DNA from: Acidobacteria subdivision 2 bacterium RH1 MAG20
GTDB lineage: Bacteria; Acidobacteriota; Terriglobia; Terriglobales; Acidobacteriaceae
DNA length: 5,760 nucleotides
NCBI GenBank assembly: GCA_002197545.1
Contig: NFUO01000199.1
Coordinates: forward strand, 1 to 5,760
Direction of reading: 5' to 3'
The position numbers and the translations under genes were made by a program. The notes under the pieces are model-generated. The model ran no database searches. It was not told the origin of the DNA and saw only the letters and a list, made by a program, of their open reading frames with translations. Shown piece by piece: positions 1-5,760 of this stretch; the first letter of the stretch is position 1; each line of letters starts with the position of its first letter.

Positions 1-1320
1 CGGTACCAATCGGAGTGCGAGGCCTCGGATTCGGCATATCCCTTTTGGCAGTTCGATGAGATTGTCTGGGAGCACCGAGACGCCTTGCGTCTTACCCCCG
101 ACGATAAGGCAGTTCTCGTCGCGGTGCTGGAGCGGGCGCTTAAGTCGCGGGCAGATCAGGGCAGCCCCAAGTTGTTTGACCCTTACATAGCGCAAGATGC
201 CGCTGACCGCCTCGGTCGTTGGCGTCGGCAGCTTGGCGAGGATGCAGATGCACGGCGCGCCGCAAATACAGCTGGCCTGGCATTTGAAGCGGCTGCGGAG
301 CAGGCTAGGGGATTCACCGCGATCGCCCTTCTCGAGCGTCAGGCAGCGCGATACCGAAATGCTGGTGACCTTGTCTCCGCGGCCAGGCTCGAGCAGGCGA
401 TTCGGGACCGCGCGGAGGAGGCAGAAAGCGAGCTCAAGCGAGTCGAAACGCGAGTAGAGATCCCGAAGGACAAACTGGACGCTTGGGCGGAAGGAGTTGC
501 GGGTCCCACTCTTGAGGAAGGCTTGAAGCGTCTAGCGATCGCAAACCTGATCCGAAAGAACCAGGCAGAGACAGGCGTATGCGACCTTGCCGAGAAAGCC
601 GTACTCCAGGCTCGCGTCACTCTTAAGCCTATTCGTCCAGACGGGTTTTCTGGCGCTGAGATCGGATCCGTTGAGGACGATCTCGATGGGCGCGCAATCC
701 ATCACGCCGCAAATCTATTCGCCTACAGCACGCCATTCCTCAATGCGGCCCTGGACCGTCTGCTCGAAAAGCACAGCGTTGATCTGGACCGATTGATATC
801 TGCTCTCGCGCAGTCCCCCCTGTTCCCACCCTCGCGGCAAAAATTGGTGCGTGAAGGCCTTTCCGGGTGGTTCTCAGGAGACTGGGTCAAGGCGGTGCAT
901 GTTCTGCTGCCGCAGATTGAGGGGGCGCTTCGTGATCTGCTGGCGGCCCTCGGTGGGCCCGTCATGAAGCCCGATCGCAATTACGGTGGATTTCAGACCA
1001 TTGGGCTTGGGGAGGTGCTCAGCCATGAGCTATTTCGTAACCGAGTTCCCGAGGACATGCGCTTCCATCTACGTGTGCTGTTGCAGGATCCACGGGGGGT
1101 GAACCTCCGAAACGAAACGGCACACGGGCTGGCATCACATGAGATTTTTGGTCGCGGCATAGCCGATTGGATTGTCCACGCGCTGGTCTTGCTCGGAGTG
1201 ATCCGGCTGCAGGCGGGTACTGCACAACAGGAAGGCCAGAAACCAGATAAGGAGCAGCCGGCCAGGGGTGGTACGCCCGAAGGTGACGAACCTGGAGACG
1301 ACGTGCCGGAGGGTTCGTAG
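1..1320 (+). CDS. DUF4209-type protein with HEPN-like RNxxxH motif, 5' end missing
   Basis: The reading frame is open from the first base of the window (frame 1, 439 codons before TAG), so the TTG at 85 is probably internal and the true start lies to the left. The N-terminal half is charged and helical, rich in Ala, Glu and Arg (roughly residues 30-160 from the window edge), and may be TPR-like. The C-terminal half resembles the DUF4209 family: a VHVLLPQIEGALRDLL segment (about residues 299-314), then a Gly-rich link and LRNETAHGLASHEIF (R370, N371, H375). The R-N-x(3)-H motif matches the HEPN-type catalytic or structural motif. HEPN proteins are often RNases in abortive infection, but DUF4209 has no activity I can name with certainty. 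The last ~35 residues are a Pro/Gly/Glu-rich, probably disordered tail. No terminator is visible downstream. The family call is from remembered sequence pattern; the function is inference. Confidence 0.8.
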   Translation, partial: RYQSECEASDSAYPFWQFDEIVWEHRDALRLTPDDKAVLVAVLERALKSRADQGSPKLFDPYIAQDAADRLGRWRRQLGEDADARRAANTAGLAFEAAAEQARGFTAIALLERQAARYRNAGDLVSAARLEQAIRDRAEEAESELKRVETRVEIPKDKLDAWAEGVAGPTLEEGLKRLAIANLIRKNQAETGVCDLAEKAVLQARVTLKPIRPDGFSGAEIGSVEDDLDGRAIHHAANLFAYSTPFLNAALDRLLEKHSVDLDRLISALAQSPLFPPSRQKLVREGLSGWFSGDWVKAVHVLLPQIEGALRDLLAALGGPVMKPDRNYGGFQTIGLGEVLSHELFRNRVPEDMRFHLRVLLQDPRGVNLRNETAHGLASHEIFGRGIADWIVHALVLLGVIRLQAGTAQQEGQKPDKEQPARGGTPEGDEPGDDVPEGS

Positions 1321-1559
1321 GAGGAGCAGGGCACGGCGAGCGCATGAGGTACTTGGTTGAGGATCGAATTGCCGTTGGTGTTCAGAACCACATCACGAAA
1401 CTAGCTATGCTCCGCTACACCGGGTACACAGTCCCTGTAATGAGCTACCCTGGTGCTTGGACAAAAAGCCCTACCTGCTCAGGGCCTTCCGCGCCATTTT
1501 GCCTGCCGAATATTAAAGGTAACAACTACTGAGATAGGATTAGCGGATAAACTATACGG

Positions 1560-2222
1560 ATGGGAGATCGGGTGAAAGATGTAGCGCGCTTTGTTATGAG
1601 GCGTGTCTTACCATTCAGCGAGCGAAAGCGAGGTCTTGCGCTTCAATCTGCCCTACGGACAATGGCCATCGAAACTGAGAGAAGTGCCGAGAGGGGGTTT
1701 GTTGCTTCAACAGCGGTCCTCAATGTTGCACTCTTCTTCCTCATTGCTGAACGCGATATCAATGCGGTGAAGATCGATGCGCTTACCCATCCGGACCCGT
1801 GGCGCCGATCACTCTGCGCGAGGATAATCCTCCTAACCATCCATGAGTGGGACATGGATAAGGTTGCCGGGAAGAAGTTAAGGCAGGCACTTGATGTTGC
1901 CGGCACCTCAGAAGACATGAAGAAGTCGGCAGTCGCCGCGCTCCGGGACGTACGTAACGTGCAAAGAAAGGCTCAGAAGGAGTTTGCGTTTCTTCGTAAT
2001 GCGACGATTGCGCATCGCGATCCGGACGCATTGGCGCAATACAAAGCGATTGCGGGTCTGGATGAAATGAAGGTGATGGCGCTTGCCACTGAATTCTACG
2101 CAGGAGCAGATGCTTTCATTAGCTTAATGCCGAAGCTCATTCTTCAGACTTCAACTCTGCCCAGTTTGTTGGCGCAGCTTACATTGCGAGAAGCCGCCCA
2201 TGGGCCAAGGGATACGGTATAG
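1560..2222 (+). CDS. Hypothetical helical protein with HEPN-like RNx4H motif (AbiU2-like?)
   Basis: A 220-aa protein that I do not recognise as a named family. It is predicted mostly alpha-helical, with a hydrophobic helix at about 50-63 (STAVLNVALFFLIA), a Trp-rich loop near 80, and a lysine/arginine-rich helix at 120-143. This leads into FLRNATIAHRDPDALAQY (R146, N147, H152). R-N-x(4)-H followed by a polar loop is the pattern of HEPN nucleotidyl-binding/RNase folds, and the 'RN..IAHRD' version is typical of AbiU2-like and related HEPN proteins. The hydrophobic helix more likely packs inside a helical bundle than crosses a membrane. The ATG at 1560 has a poor Shine-Dalgarno. GTG at 1572, preceded by GGGAG at 1562-1566, is a good alternative start that shortens the protein by four residues. 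It lies 239 bp after the DUF4209-type gene on the same strand, so co-transcription is possible but not shown. Confidence 0.72.
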   Translation: MGDRVKDVARFVMRRVLPFSERKRGLALQSALRTMAIETERSAERGFVASTAVLNVALFFLIAERDINAVKIDALTHPDPWRRSLCARIILLTIHEWDMDKVAGKKLRQALDVAGTSEDMKKSAVAALRDVRNVQRKAQKEFAFLRNATIAHRDPDALAQYKAIAGLDEMKVMALATEFYAGADAFISLMPKLILQTSTLPSLLAQLTLREAAHGPRDTV

Positions 2223-2649
2223 GCCTCGATCGACTTTTCTCATGACAGCCCCCGCTCCCGAGGAAGCTCACTATTCACCGGTCCTGGGCGGACAGGAACT
2301 ACCAGTTGGACCCGAATCCAAAGAATCTGCCTCGGCCAAAGGCTCTTCCGGCTGAGAAAGTGCCGGTGGCCCTGCTTGCCCCGGAACGTCAGGCTCCGTC
2401 GCAGCGGGTGATCGTTGAGACCCGTAGAGGCTCATTGCCATTTCGACCCGACGTTCTGCGAACGAATATGGAGGCCACGGCAGCGGAGTCGGGAGCCGAC
2501 GACGGACTCTCCCGATGATCGCGCTCGCCCAGCGCCAACTAGATTCCGGCACGGCGACAACTGGAACCCGACACTGAGCGCGGTCTTGGGCTGAGGTCGT
2601 TTGCCGGTCTGCGCGGACGGTAATGTTCGGGCTTTTTGCGCAGGCCCGG
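2223..2649. other. Gene-poor stretch, probably decayed or insertion-scarred DNA
   Basis: No convincing gene. The plus strand has short open stretches, a 38-codon one from ATG 2242 and a Pro-rich one ending at 2518, with no good ribosome site and no recognisable domain. The minus-strand open frame across 2271-2681 has the composition of a chance GC-rich frame. Two related strings, TTGGACCCGAA near 2306-2316 and CTGGAACCCGACA at 2561-2573, may be remnants of repeated terminal sequences of the adjacent IS21-type element. I cannot confirm this without alignment. Confidence 0.45.
2489..2515. repeat. 7-bp inverted repeat (TCGGGAG/CTCCCGA)
   Basis: TCGGGAG at 2489-2495 pairs perfectly with CTCCCGA at 2509-2515 across a 13-nt loop. 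There is no T-run on either side, so it is not a classical intrinsic terminator. It may be part of the decayed element, or chance in GC-rich DNA. Confidence 0.3.
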
Positions 2650-2829
2650 ATGATCACCGAACGGCAGTACCAAAGACTCATGAAGACCTTCCAAGAGAAC
2701 GGCGGTAACGTCAGTGACGCCGCCCTGCGCGCCGGGGTGAGCCGGGAGACCGCTACCGATTACCTGAAGGACCTGCGCGGTCCCGAGACTGTCGGGGCAC
2801 AAACGTCTGAAAACATCTCTGAGCATTAG
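2650..2829 (+). pseudogene. IS21-family IstA-like transposase N-terminal fragment
   Basis: The peptide from ATG 2650 begins MITERQYQRLMKTF and continues through a helix-turn-helix (NVSDAALRAGVSRETATDYLK, about residues 19-39). This is the typical start of IS21-type IstA transposases, in which an N-terminal HTH precedes a DDE catalytic core. The frame closes at TAG 2827-2829 after 59 codons, whereas IstA proteins are usually around 400-500 aa. No DDE domain and no IstB helper ATPase follow; instead the 3' end of the convergent ATPase gene begins 70 bp later. The frame is open upstream to ATG 2623, but ATG 2650 matches the family start. The fragment is likely non-functional for transposition. 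A stand-alone small DNA-binding protein cannot be excluded. The sequence around 2624 (TGTTCGGGC...) could be the element's left end, since IS21 ends usually start with TG. Confidence 0.6.
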
Positions 2830-2901
2830 GCCGCGCCGACCGCTACGGGCGGAAGGGGTGCAACTATGGCGCGTATCCACACTTTAGGAGCGCTTCAAAG
2901 T

Positions 2902-4788
2902 TCAGGATTGAAGATCCTTCATAACCCGCAGCAGGTCATGCGGCAACAATCTCACGCGCTGAAGCATTCTTCGTAGATTCGGTGGCGTAATTAAGTTTGC
3001 CGCGCCACCAAACACCGCCTGACACACCGGCAACAGATCATGACCCCGCGTGTCAATGAACCAGGCTGGATAGTTCACGGATATCCCATTCGTGAACTCG
3101 ACAGCCTTCAGCCCTTGGGTCTGCGGGATGTGGCGAGGCAATGATCCTGCCAATTGGGTGGACAGGGCATCTACAACAGCCTGCAGCTGCTCTCGCCCGA
3201 GCTCCCGAATTAAATGTTCGTCGCCCGCGGCAATCTTCACGCCTGGTATCGCGGGTGCGCGTCCCGCTTCTATCAGCAGCCCATAGACTAATATTGGGTC
3301 CAGTAGGTAATTCTCGAAACTATACCGAGAGAGCACGGACACGCGATCACTGGCTTTGGTTCCGCCGTCAAAGTCGATTAAGCCCCTGAACATCTCGTTT
3401 AGCGGGGGCTGATCGAATTTACTTATCCACTGCCGCACCACACTAGAACCGCCAGACATGCTCCGATTGCTGCGCTTGCCCACAGATGCCGCCAGGAAGA
3501 CTAGGCTGGGGGTTCTGCTCATCAGGCCAGTTGTGGTATCGCCAGCCGTGTGTGTGAGCGCGTCCCATACTGCCTTGTAGAACTCAACATCCTCTTGATC
3601 CTCTACAAATATAAATTTTGTCCCACGCGATACGACAACCAGTCCTGCCGTCAGAAGACCGACGGCATGCGCATTGGATGGCGCTGATCGAATGCGAGGT
3701 TGGGTTTTGTACATCTCAAACACCGATCCCTCTGGCGCCATGGCGACCGTGGATGGAGAGTGGGTTGCCATGATGACCCTTATTCCATGCCGTTGAACGA
3801 GGACATCTTTGATGACATTCAAGAACTGCTGCGTCATGGACGGGTGGAGATGGGCATCTGGTTCATCCAGCAAATACAGTTTGGCAAAGCGGCCGTGGTG
3901 TTGGGCGCGGAATAACCACAACAGTGTCCGAAGAATCGCCTTCTCTCCGGAGGAAAGTTCCGCCGGTGTTATTTCGAGATGCCGGATAGGGTCACGCAGT
4001 TTGAAATGGTATATGTCATCGAAATTGGTCTCAACCGGCGACACTACGCGATAGGAAAACTCAGCAGCAGCCAAGGCTTCGTTAATAACGTTCCATGGGG
4101 CCGGGCCTAATTTTGCTTCCAAATCTTCGAGCTTGGTGCCACGGAGGGACTCGTCTGCCATCCGAACCTTGTGAGCCATGATTACATGCGCGAGGCCTCC
4201 CACTATATCCTCGTCTTCGAGCATAAACGTATAATCGTTTGGTAGGGCTTTGATGAACTGTTCTTGAGTGAACCGGCTCAAGTCCTTTCCGAGGATCTGA
4301 GAAATTCGTGCCCGTTTGGCACGTGCGCCGAGATTATTCTGGACCGCATGGGGCTGAAGCTGTTGGAATAACTGTTGTTTTAGCTGGGTGAGTTGAGCGA
4401 TTCCGATGGCCGGTGTGCTTTGCATGTCCCAAGCGCTTGGCAAATAGAGCACAGACTCAGGGCCAAATGATTCGGGCGAAGCGGTTACATTGACCTGACT
4501 CAAATCAATGTTTTGGGGGTGTGCGGTGCCTGTCAGTTTATAAGCAAGCAGTTCGAGGAACTGAGTCTTGCCTGATCCATTCACGCCGGTCAGAATTGCA
4601 AATGGAGGCACGCCATCCCACACAAGAGTTTGAATGGATTTGTAGTGCCCAGACGGGAGTGGTTGCACTTCAATTCTCAGTGGTAATGACACGCGTTCCT
4701 CCCCGTGGAATAGGTTTCCAAAGCGCTCTTGGTAGACGGGTTCAGAAATGGACTGGTTCGCCTGCGACCAAGGGCTTCTGTTCGACAA
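2902..4788 (-). CDS. AAA/ABC-type ATPase fused to DUF4435/TOPRIM-like domain; PARIS-like (AriA-AriB fusion) candidate
   Basis: A 628-aa cytoplasmic protein with two modules. Residues ~33-360 form an SMC/ABC-like ATPase: Walker A GVNGSGKT (68-75), a ~200-residue mostly helical insertion with a Gln-rich stretch at 131-150, signature LSSGEKA (278-284), Walker B LYLLDEP (304-310, D308/E309), D-loop DAHLHP, and switch His in MATHSPS (H343). Residues ~380-628 resemble DUF4435, a TOPRIM-fold nuclease family: FVEDQEDVEFY (E396, D400), LIDFDGG (D472, D474), then RYSFENYLLDP (488-498). The usual Gly after the first Glu is Asp here. In the known PARIS anti-phage system, AriA (ATPase) senses phage anti-restriction proteins and releases AriB (DUF4435), a tRNA-cleaving effector; fused versions are known. 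OLD-family ATPase-TOPRIM nucleases are the main alternative. The start is TTG 4788, 11 bp after the XRE stop, so the two probably form one operon. GTG 4692 behind a strong ribosome site is an alternative start. By eye, GC is lower than in the flanks. Confidence 0.85.
   Translation of the reverse strand: MSNRSPWSQANQSISEPVYQERFGNLFHGEERVSLPLRIEVQPLPSGHYKSIQTLVWDGVPPFAILTGVNGSGKTQFLELLAYKLTGTAHPQNIDLSQVNVTASPESFGPESVLYLPSAWDMQSTPAIGIAQLTQLKQQLFQQLQPHAVQNNLGARAKRARISQILGKDLSRFTQEQFIKALPNDYTFMLEDEDIVGGLAHVIMAHKVRMADESLRGTKLEDLEAKLGPAPWNVINEALAAAEFSYRVVSPVETNFDDIYHFKLRDPIRHLEITPAELSSGEKAILRTLLWLFRAQHHGRFAKLYLLDEPDAHLHPSMTQQFLNVIKDVLVQRHGIRVIMATHSPSTVAMAPEGSVFEMYKTQPRIRSAPSNAHAVGLLTAGLVVVSRGTKFIFVEDQEDVEFYKAVWDALTHTAGDTTTGLMSRTPSLVFLAASVGKRSNRSMSGGSSVVRQWISKFDQPPLNEMFRGLIDFDGGTKASDRVSVLSRYSFENYLLDPILVYGLLIEAGRAPAIPGVKIAAGDEHLIRELGREQLQAVVDALSTQLAGSLPRHIPQTQGLKAVEFTNGISVNYPAWFIDTRGHDLLPVCQAVFGGAANLITPPNLRRMLQRVRLLPHDLLRVMKDLQS
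4692..4704 (-). promoter_or_regulatory. Strong internal ribosome binding site, alternative start of the ATPase
   Basis: On the minus strand GGGGAGG (4704-4698) lies 5 nt before an in-frame GTG (4692-4690), which would give a 596-aa protein starting VSLPLRIE about 35 residues before Walker A, a normal spacing for this ATPase class. The longest-frame TTG at 4788 has only AGGGGA 14 nt upstream, which is further than ideal. Which start is used is undecided. Confidence 0.45.
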
Positions 4789-4799
4789 CCATCAAGAAG

Positions 4800-5042
4800 C
4801 TATCCCCTGGTTCGGACGAGCGCCCGAATCAACTCCGCGGCATCCGCGCCGAGAGTGTCCGCATATTCGCAGAACTCGAGGACGTTCAGCTGCCGCTCCC
4901 CCGACTCAATCTTGCCGACGAACGAATGGGCGCGATCGAGGCGCCGAGCGAGTTCGCGCTGCGTGATGCCGGCGCTCTCGCGGGCTGCCTTGAGTGCGGT
5001 GATCAGCGCCTTATGACGTGCGCTCCGTAGGTGCTTGCTCAT
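4800..5042 (-). CDS. Short XRE-family transcriptional regulator
   Basis: An 80-aa protein beginning MSKHLRSARHKALI, almost entirely one HTH_3/XRE DNA-binding domain: the core ITQRELARRLDRAHSFVGKIESGERQ spans about residues 26-51, followed by the NVLEFCEYADTLGAD helix (53-67). This 'SFV.KIE.GER..-.EF.E.A..LGAD' form is common in stand-alone proteobacterial XRE repressors. The frame is open further upstream (ATG 5066, and to a GTG- or ATG-type start near 5096). I chose ATG 5042 because the MSKHLRS start fits the family length; ATG 5066 has GAGGAG 10 nt upstream and is a fair rival. It is the first gene of the minus-strand pair with the ATPase, and is divergent from the small gene at 5176. Its likely role is autorepression through the nearby palindromes, keeping the ATPase-DUF4435 protein low until triggered. 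It has no separate sensor domain, so the signal is unknown. Confidence 0.85.
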   Translation of the reverse strand: MSKHLRSARHKALITALKAARESAGITQRELARRLDRAHSFVGKIESGERQLNVLEFCEYADTLGADAAELIRALVRTRG

Positions 5043-5045
5043 CCC

Positions 5046-5066
5046 ATGCCCCCGATTTAGGGGCAT
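5046..5066. promoter_or_regulatory. Inverted repeat at the XRE start (operator or leader hairpin)
   Basis: ATGCCCC (5046-5052) and GGGGCAT (5060-5066) form a perfect 7-bp inverted repeat around CGATTTA. It ends 3 bp before the preferred XRE start at 5042 and includes the rival ATG at 5066. As DNA it could be an operator; as RNA it would be a hairpin covering the G-rich ribosome site of the XRE mRNA. Both readings are inference. Confidence 0.45.
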
Positions 5067-5086
5067 CAAGGTAGCGCTCCTCGCTC

Positions 5087-5115
5087 TTGCTCCCATCGAG
5101 GGGACGAGCTAGACT
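5087..5115 (+). promoter_or_regulatory. Sigma70-like promoter for the rightward small operon
   Basis: TTGCTC (-35, 5087-5092) is separated by exactly 17 bp from TAGACT (-10, 5110-5115). The -35 matches the first three consensus bases and the -10 matches four of six. Transcription would begin near 5122 and run into the gene at 5176. The element lies between the divergent XRE gene and the 94-aa gene. Confidence 0.5.
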
Positions 5116-5121
5116 GTCCCC
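5100..5121. promoter_or_regulatory. 22-bp palindromic operator candidate
   Basis: GGGGAC-N3-CTAG-N3-GTCCCC: perfect 6-bp outer arms and a self-complementary CTAG centre, i.e. 16 of 22 positions symmetric. It covers the -10 box of the rightward promoter and ends just before the expected transcription start, a classic repressor position. The size and symmetry suit an XRE dimer, and the divergent XRE gene starts 58 bp away. Binding is not shown. Confidence 0.55.
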
Positions 5122-5164
5122 AAAGTAGGAGCACGGTACTTGGGCGCCTACGCGCACGAGGTTC

Positions 5165-5170
5165 GGAGGG
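5165..5170 (+). promoter_or_regulatory. Ribosome binding site fixing the start at 5176
   Basis: GGAGGG lies 5 nt before ATG 5176. This is far better than anything before the upstream in-frame TTG at 5140, so the shorter protein is preferred. Confidence 0.65.
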
Positions 5171-5175
5171 CCACG

Positions 5176-5460
5176 ATGTCTCAGACGATTAACTCCAAGG
5201 TCGCTGCGGGGGTCGGACTGGCGGGGCCAGATCTGCCGGGATCGGCGCCGACGAGGCTCGAAAGCTCACGTGTTCTCGATCTATGCACCCTCGTCGGTGA
5301 TCTCGCGGACGCGATTTTCGTTGTGACCGTGGTCTACCGCTCCCTCGCCGCATTGGAGATTCCCGCGGCCGCCGACGAGGAGACCGCACTCCGTTATGCG
5401 CTGAGCTTGCTTCGCTCCGCATACAGCGCCCTCGACGTCGCTTCGTGCCGCGCATCCTGA
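5176..5460 (+). CDS. Small hypothetical protein (94 aa)
   Basis: I do not recognise this 94-aa protein. Residues 1-30 are Gly/Pro/Ser-rich and probably flexible. Residues ~33-60 (LDLCTLVGDLADAIFVVTVV...) are a hydrophobic helix, and ~66-88 form a second amphipathic helix (EETALRYALSLLRSAYSALDV), so a two-helix hairpin is likely. The hydrophobic part has Asp residues and is short for a membrane span. The start at ATG 5176 is set by GGAGGG upstream; the gene ends with TGA 39 bp before the next gene, so the two are probably co-transcribed from the promoter at 5087-5115. The position opposite an XRE gene with a shared operator suggests the XRE protein controls it. It could be a small regulator or mobile-element accessory protein, but nothing in the sequence decides. 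Confidence 0.65.
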   Translation: MSQTINSKVAAGVGLAGPDLPGSAPTRLESSRVLDLCTLVGDLADAIFVVTVVYRSLAALEIPAAADEETALRYALSLLRSAYSALDVASCRAS

Positions 5461-5499
5461 TAGCAACGCACTCAAATTACAGCCGCAAGGTGAAACGAT

Positions 5500-5760
5500 A
5501 TGCAACAGATTGAAGCAAGAAAGATTTTGCTGTCCCTGATCCAAGGGCGCAACCCCGCCTCTGAGGAGCGCCTCCCGTCGGACTGTGTCGTCCATAGTTC
5601 CGATGTAATTCGCGCGCTTCTTTTCGGCGTGAGTGCAATCGAAGCCACGGACGCCCGAGCGAAACGTCGTGCCGCGCTTCCTGCAAATGTCGGCCGTGGC
5701 TGGACGACCAGAGAAGAGGAGCAATTGCGGTCCGAATTTGCGGCGAAGGAACCGCTGACC
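5500..5760 (+). CDS. Conserved hypothetical protein, SANT/Myb-like C-terminal motif, 3' end missing
   Basis: The frame starts at ATG 5500, with AAGG at 5487-5490 as a ribosome site 9 nt upstream, and is open to the end of the window (87 codons). It begins MQQIEARKILLSLIQGRNP, then LPSDCVVHSSDVIRALLFGVSAIE (25-48), a basic stretch ARAKRRAALPANVG (52-65), and GWTTREEEQLRSEF (67-80). I recall this layout from a widespread uncharacterised proteobacterial family: a short N-terminal 'LP.DS...-VIRAL' part, then 'LPANAGKPW(S/T)xEE-..L...F', the start of a SANT/Myb-like DNA-binding helix. The role is unknown; a DNA-binding accessory function is inferred from the SANT-like piece. It follows the 94-aa gene closely, probably in one operon. 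Confidence 0.72.
   Translation, partial: MQQIEARKILLSLIQGRNPASEERLPSDCVVHSSDVIRALLFGVSAIEATDARAKRRAALPANVGRGWTTREEEQLRSEFAAKEPLT

Noticed and set aside
993..1391. 132-codon minus-strand open frame
   Set aside because: Shadow of the DUF4209-type gene, Ser/Pro/Cys-rich chance composition.
1344..1532. 62-codon plus-strand open frame between the two left genes
   Set aside because: No well-spaced ribosome site (the G-rich GGAGGAG is about 17 nt or more upstream), no recognisable domain, and a Pro/Cys-rich tail typical of chance translation. The 239-bp gap shows nothing else I can support.
2306..2518. 70-codon plus-strand Pro-rich open frame
   Set aside because: TTG start without a ribosome site and no family resemblance; more likely decayed sequence.
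2271..2681. 136-codon minus-strand open frame
   Set aside because: Its composition is that of an antisense GC-rich frame, it runs through the start of the IS21 fragment, and no domain is visible.
2830..2901. Terminator between the convergent IS21 fragment and ATPase gene
   Set aside because: Only a 4-bp CCGC/GCGG pairing without a T-run on either strand.
4521..5030. 169-codon plus-strand open frame
   Set aside because: Lies opposite both the ATPase 5' end and the XRE gene, which have clear motifs on the other strand.
5281..5724. 147-codon minus-strand open frame
   Set aside because: Antisense to two better supported plus-strand genes with ribosome sites; the translation has no recognisable domain.
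1..5760. CRISPR array, tRNA or rRNA genes
   Set aside because: No regularly spaced repeats and no cloverleaf or rRNA-like sequence noticed on reading both strands.

Overview
The window looks like accessory DNA from a moderately high-GC proteobacterium. The reasons are the GC-rich codon use, the Shine-Dalgarno sites, a proteobacterial-style short XRE regulator, and a conserved small protein at the right edge of a type I associate from memory with xanthomonads and Burkholderia-like bacteria. No rRNA, tRNA or housekeeping marker is present, so the genus cannot be fixed. By eye the central 1.3-4.8 kb is lower in GC than the two ends, which would fit mosaic acquisition.

Left part (1-2222): two plus-strand genes. 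The first is a DUF4209-type protein cut by the left edge. The second is a 220-aa unrecognised helical protein. Each carries an R-N-x(3-4)-H motif of the kind found in HEPN domains (RNETAH and RNATIAH). HEPN domains are frequent in RNases of abortive-infection and toxin systems, so both are candidate defence or stress genes, though neither role is proven.

Middle (2223-2900): about 430 bp without a convincing gene, then the N-terminal helix-turn-helix piece of an IS21-type (IstA-like) transposase, truncated at a stop codon. This is a scar of mobile DNA.

Right-centre (2902-5121): a minus-strand pair, a short XRE repressor followed 11 bp later by a 628-aa protein. The large protein has an ABC-type ATPase module (Walker A, signature, Walker B, H-loop) fused to a C-terminal DUF4435/TOPRIM-like module. 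This is the domain pair of the anti-phage PARIS system (AriA ATPase plus AriB nuclease), here in one polypeptide. It is the most interesting item: a regulator-controlled, fused PARIS-like candidate.

Control region and right edge (5043-5760): the XRE gene is divergent from a plus-strand pair, a 94-aa unrecognised protein and a conserved protein cut by the window end. The intergenic region holds a sigma70-like promoter reading rightward. An imperfect 22-bp palindrome overlaps its -10 box, and a second inverted repeat lies directly before the XRE start codon. The simplest reading is that the XRE protein represses its own operon and the divergent one through these sites.
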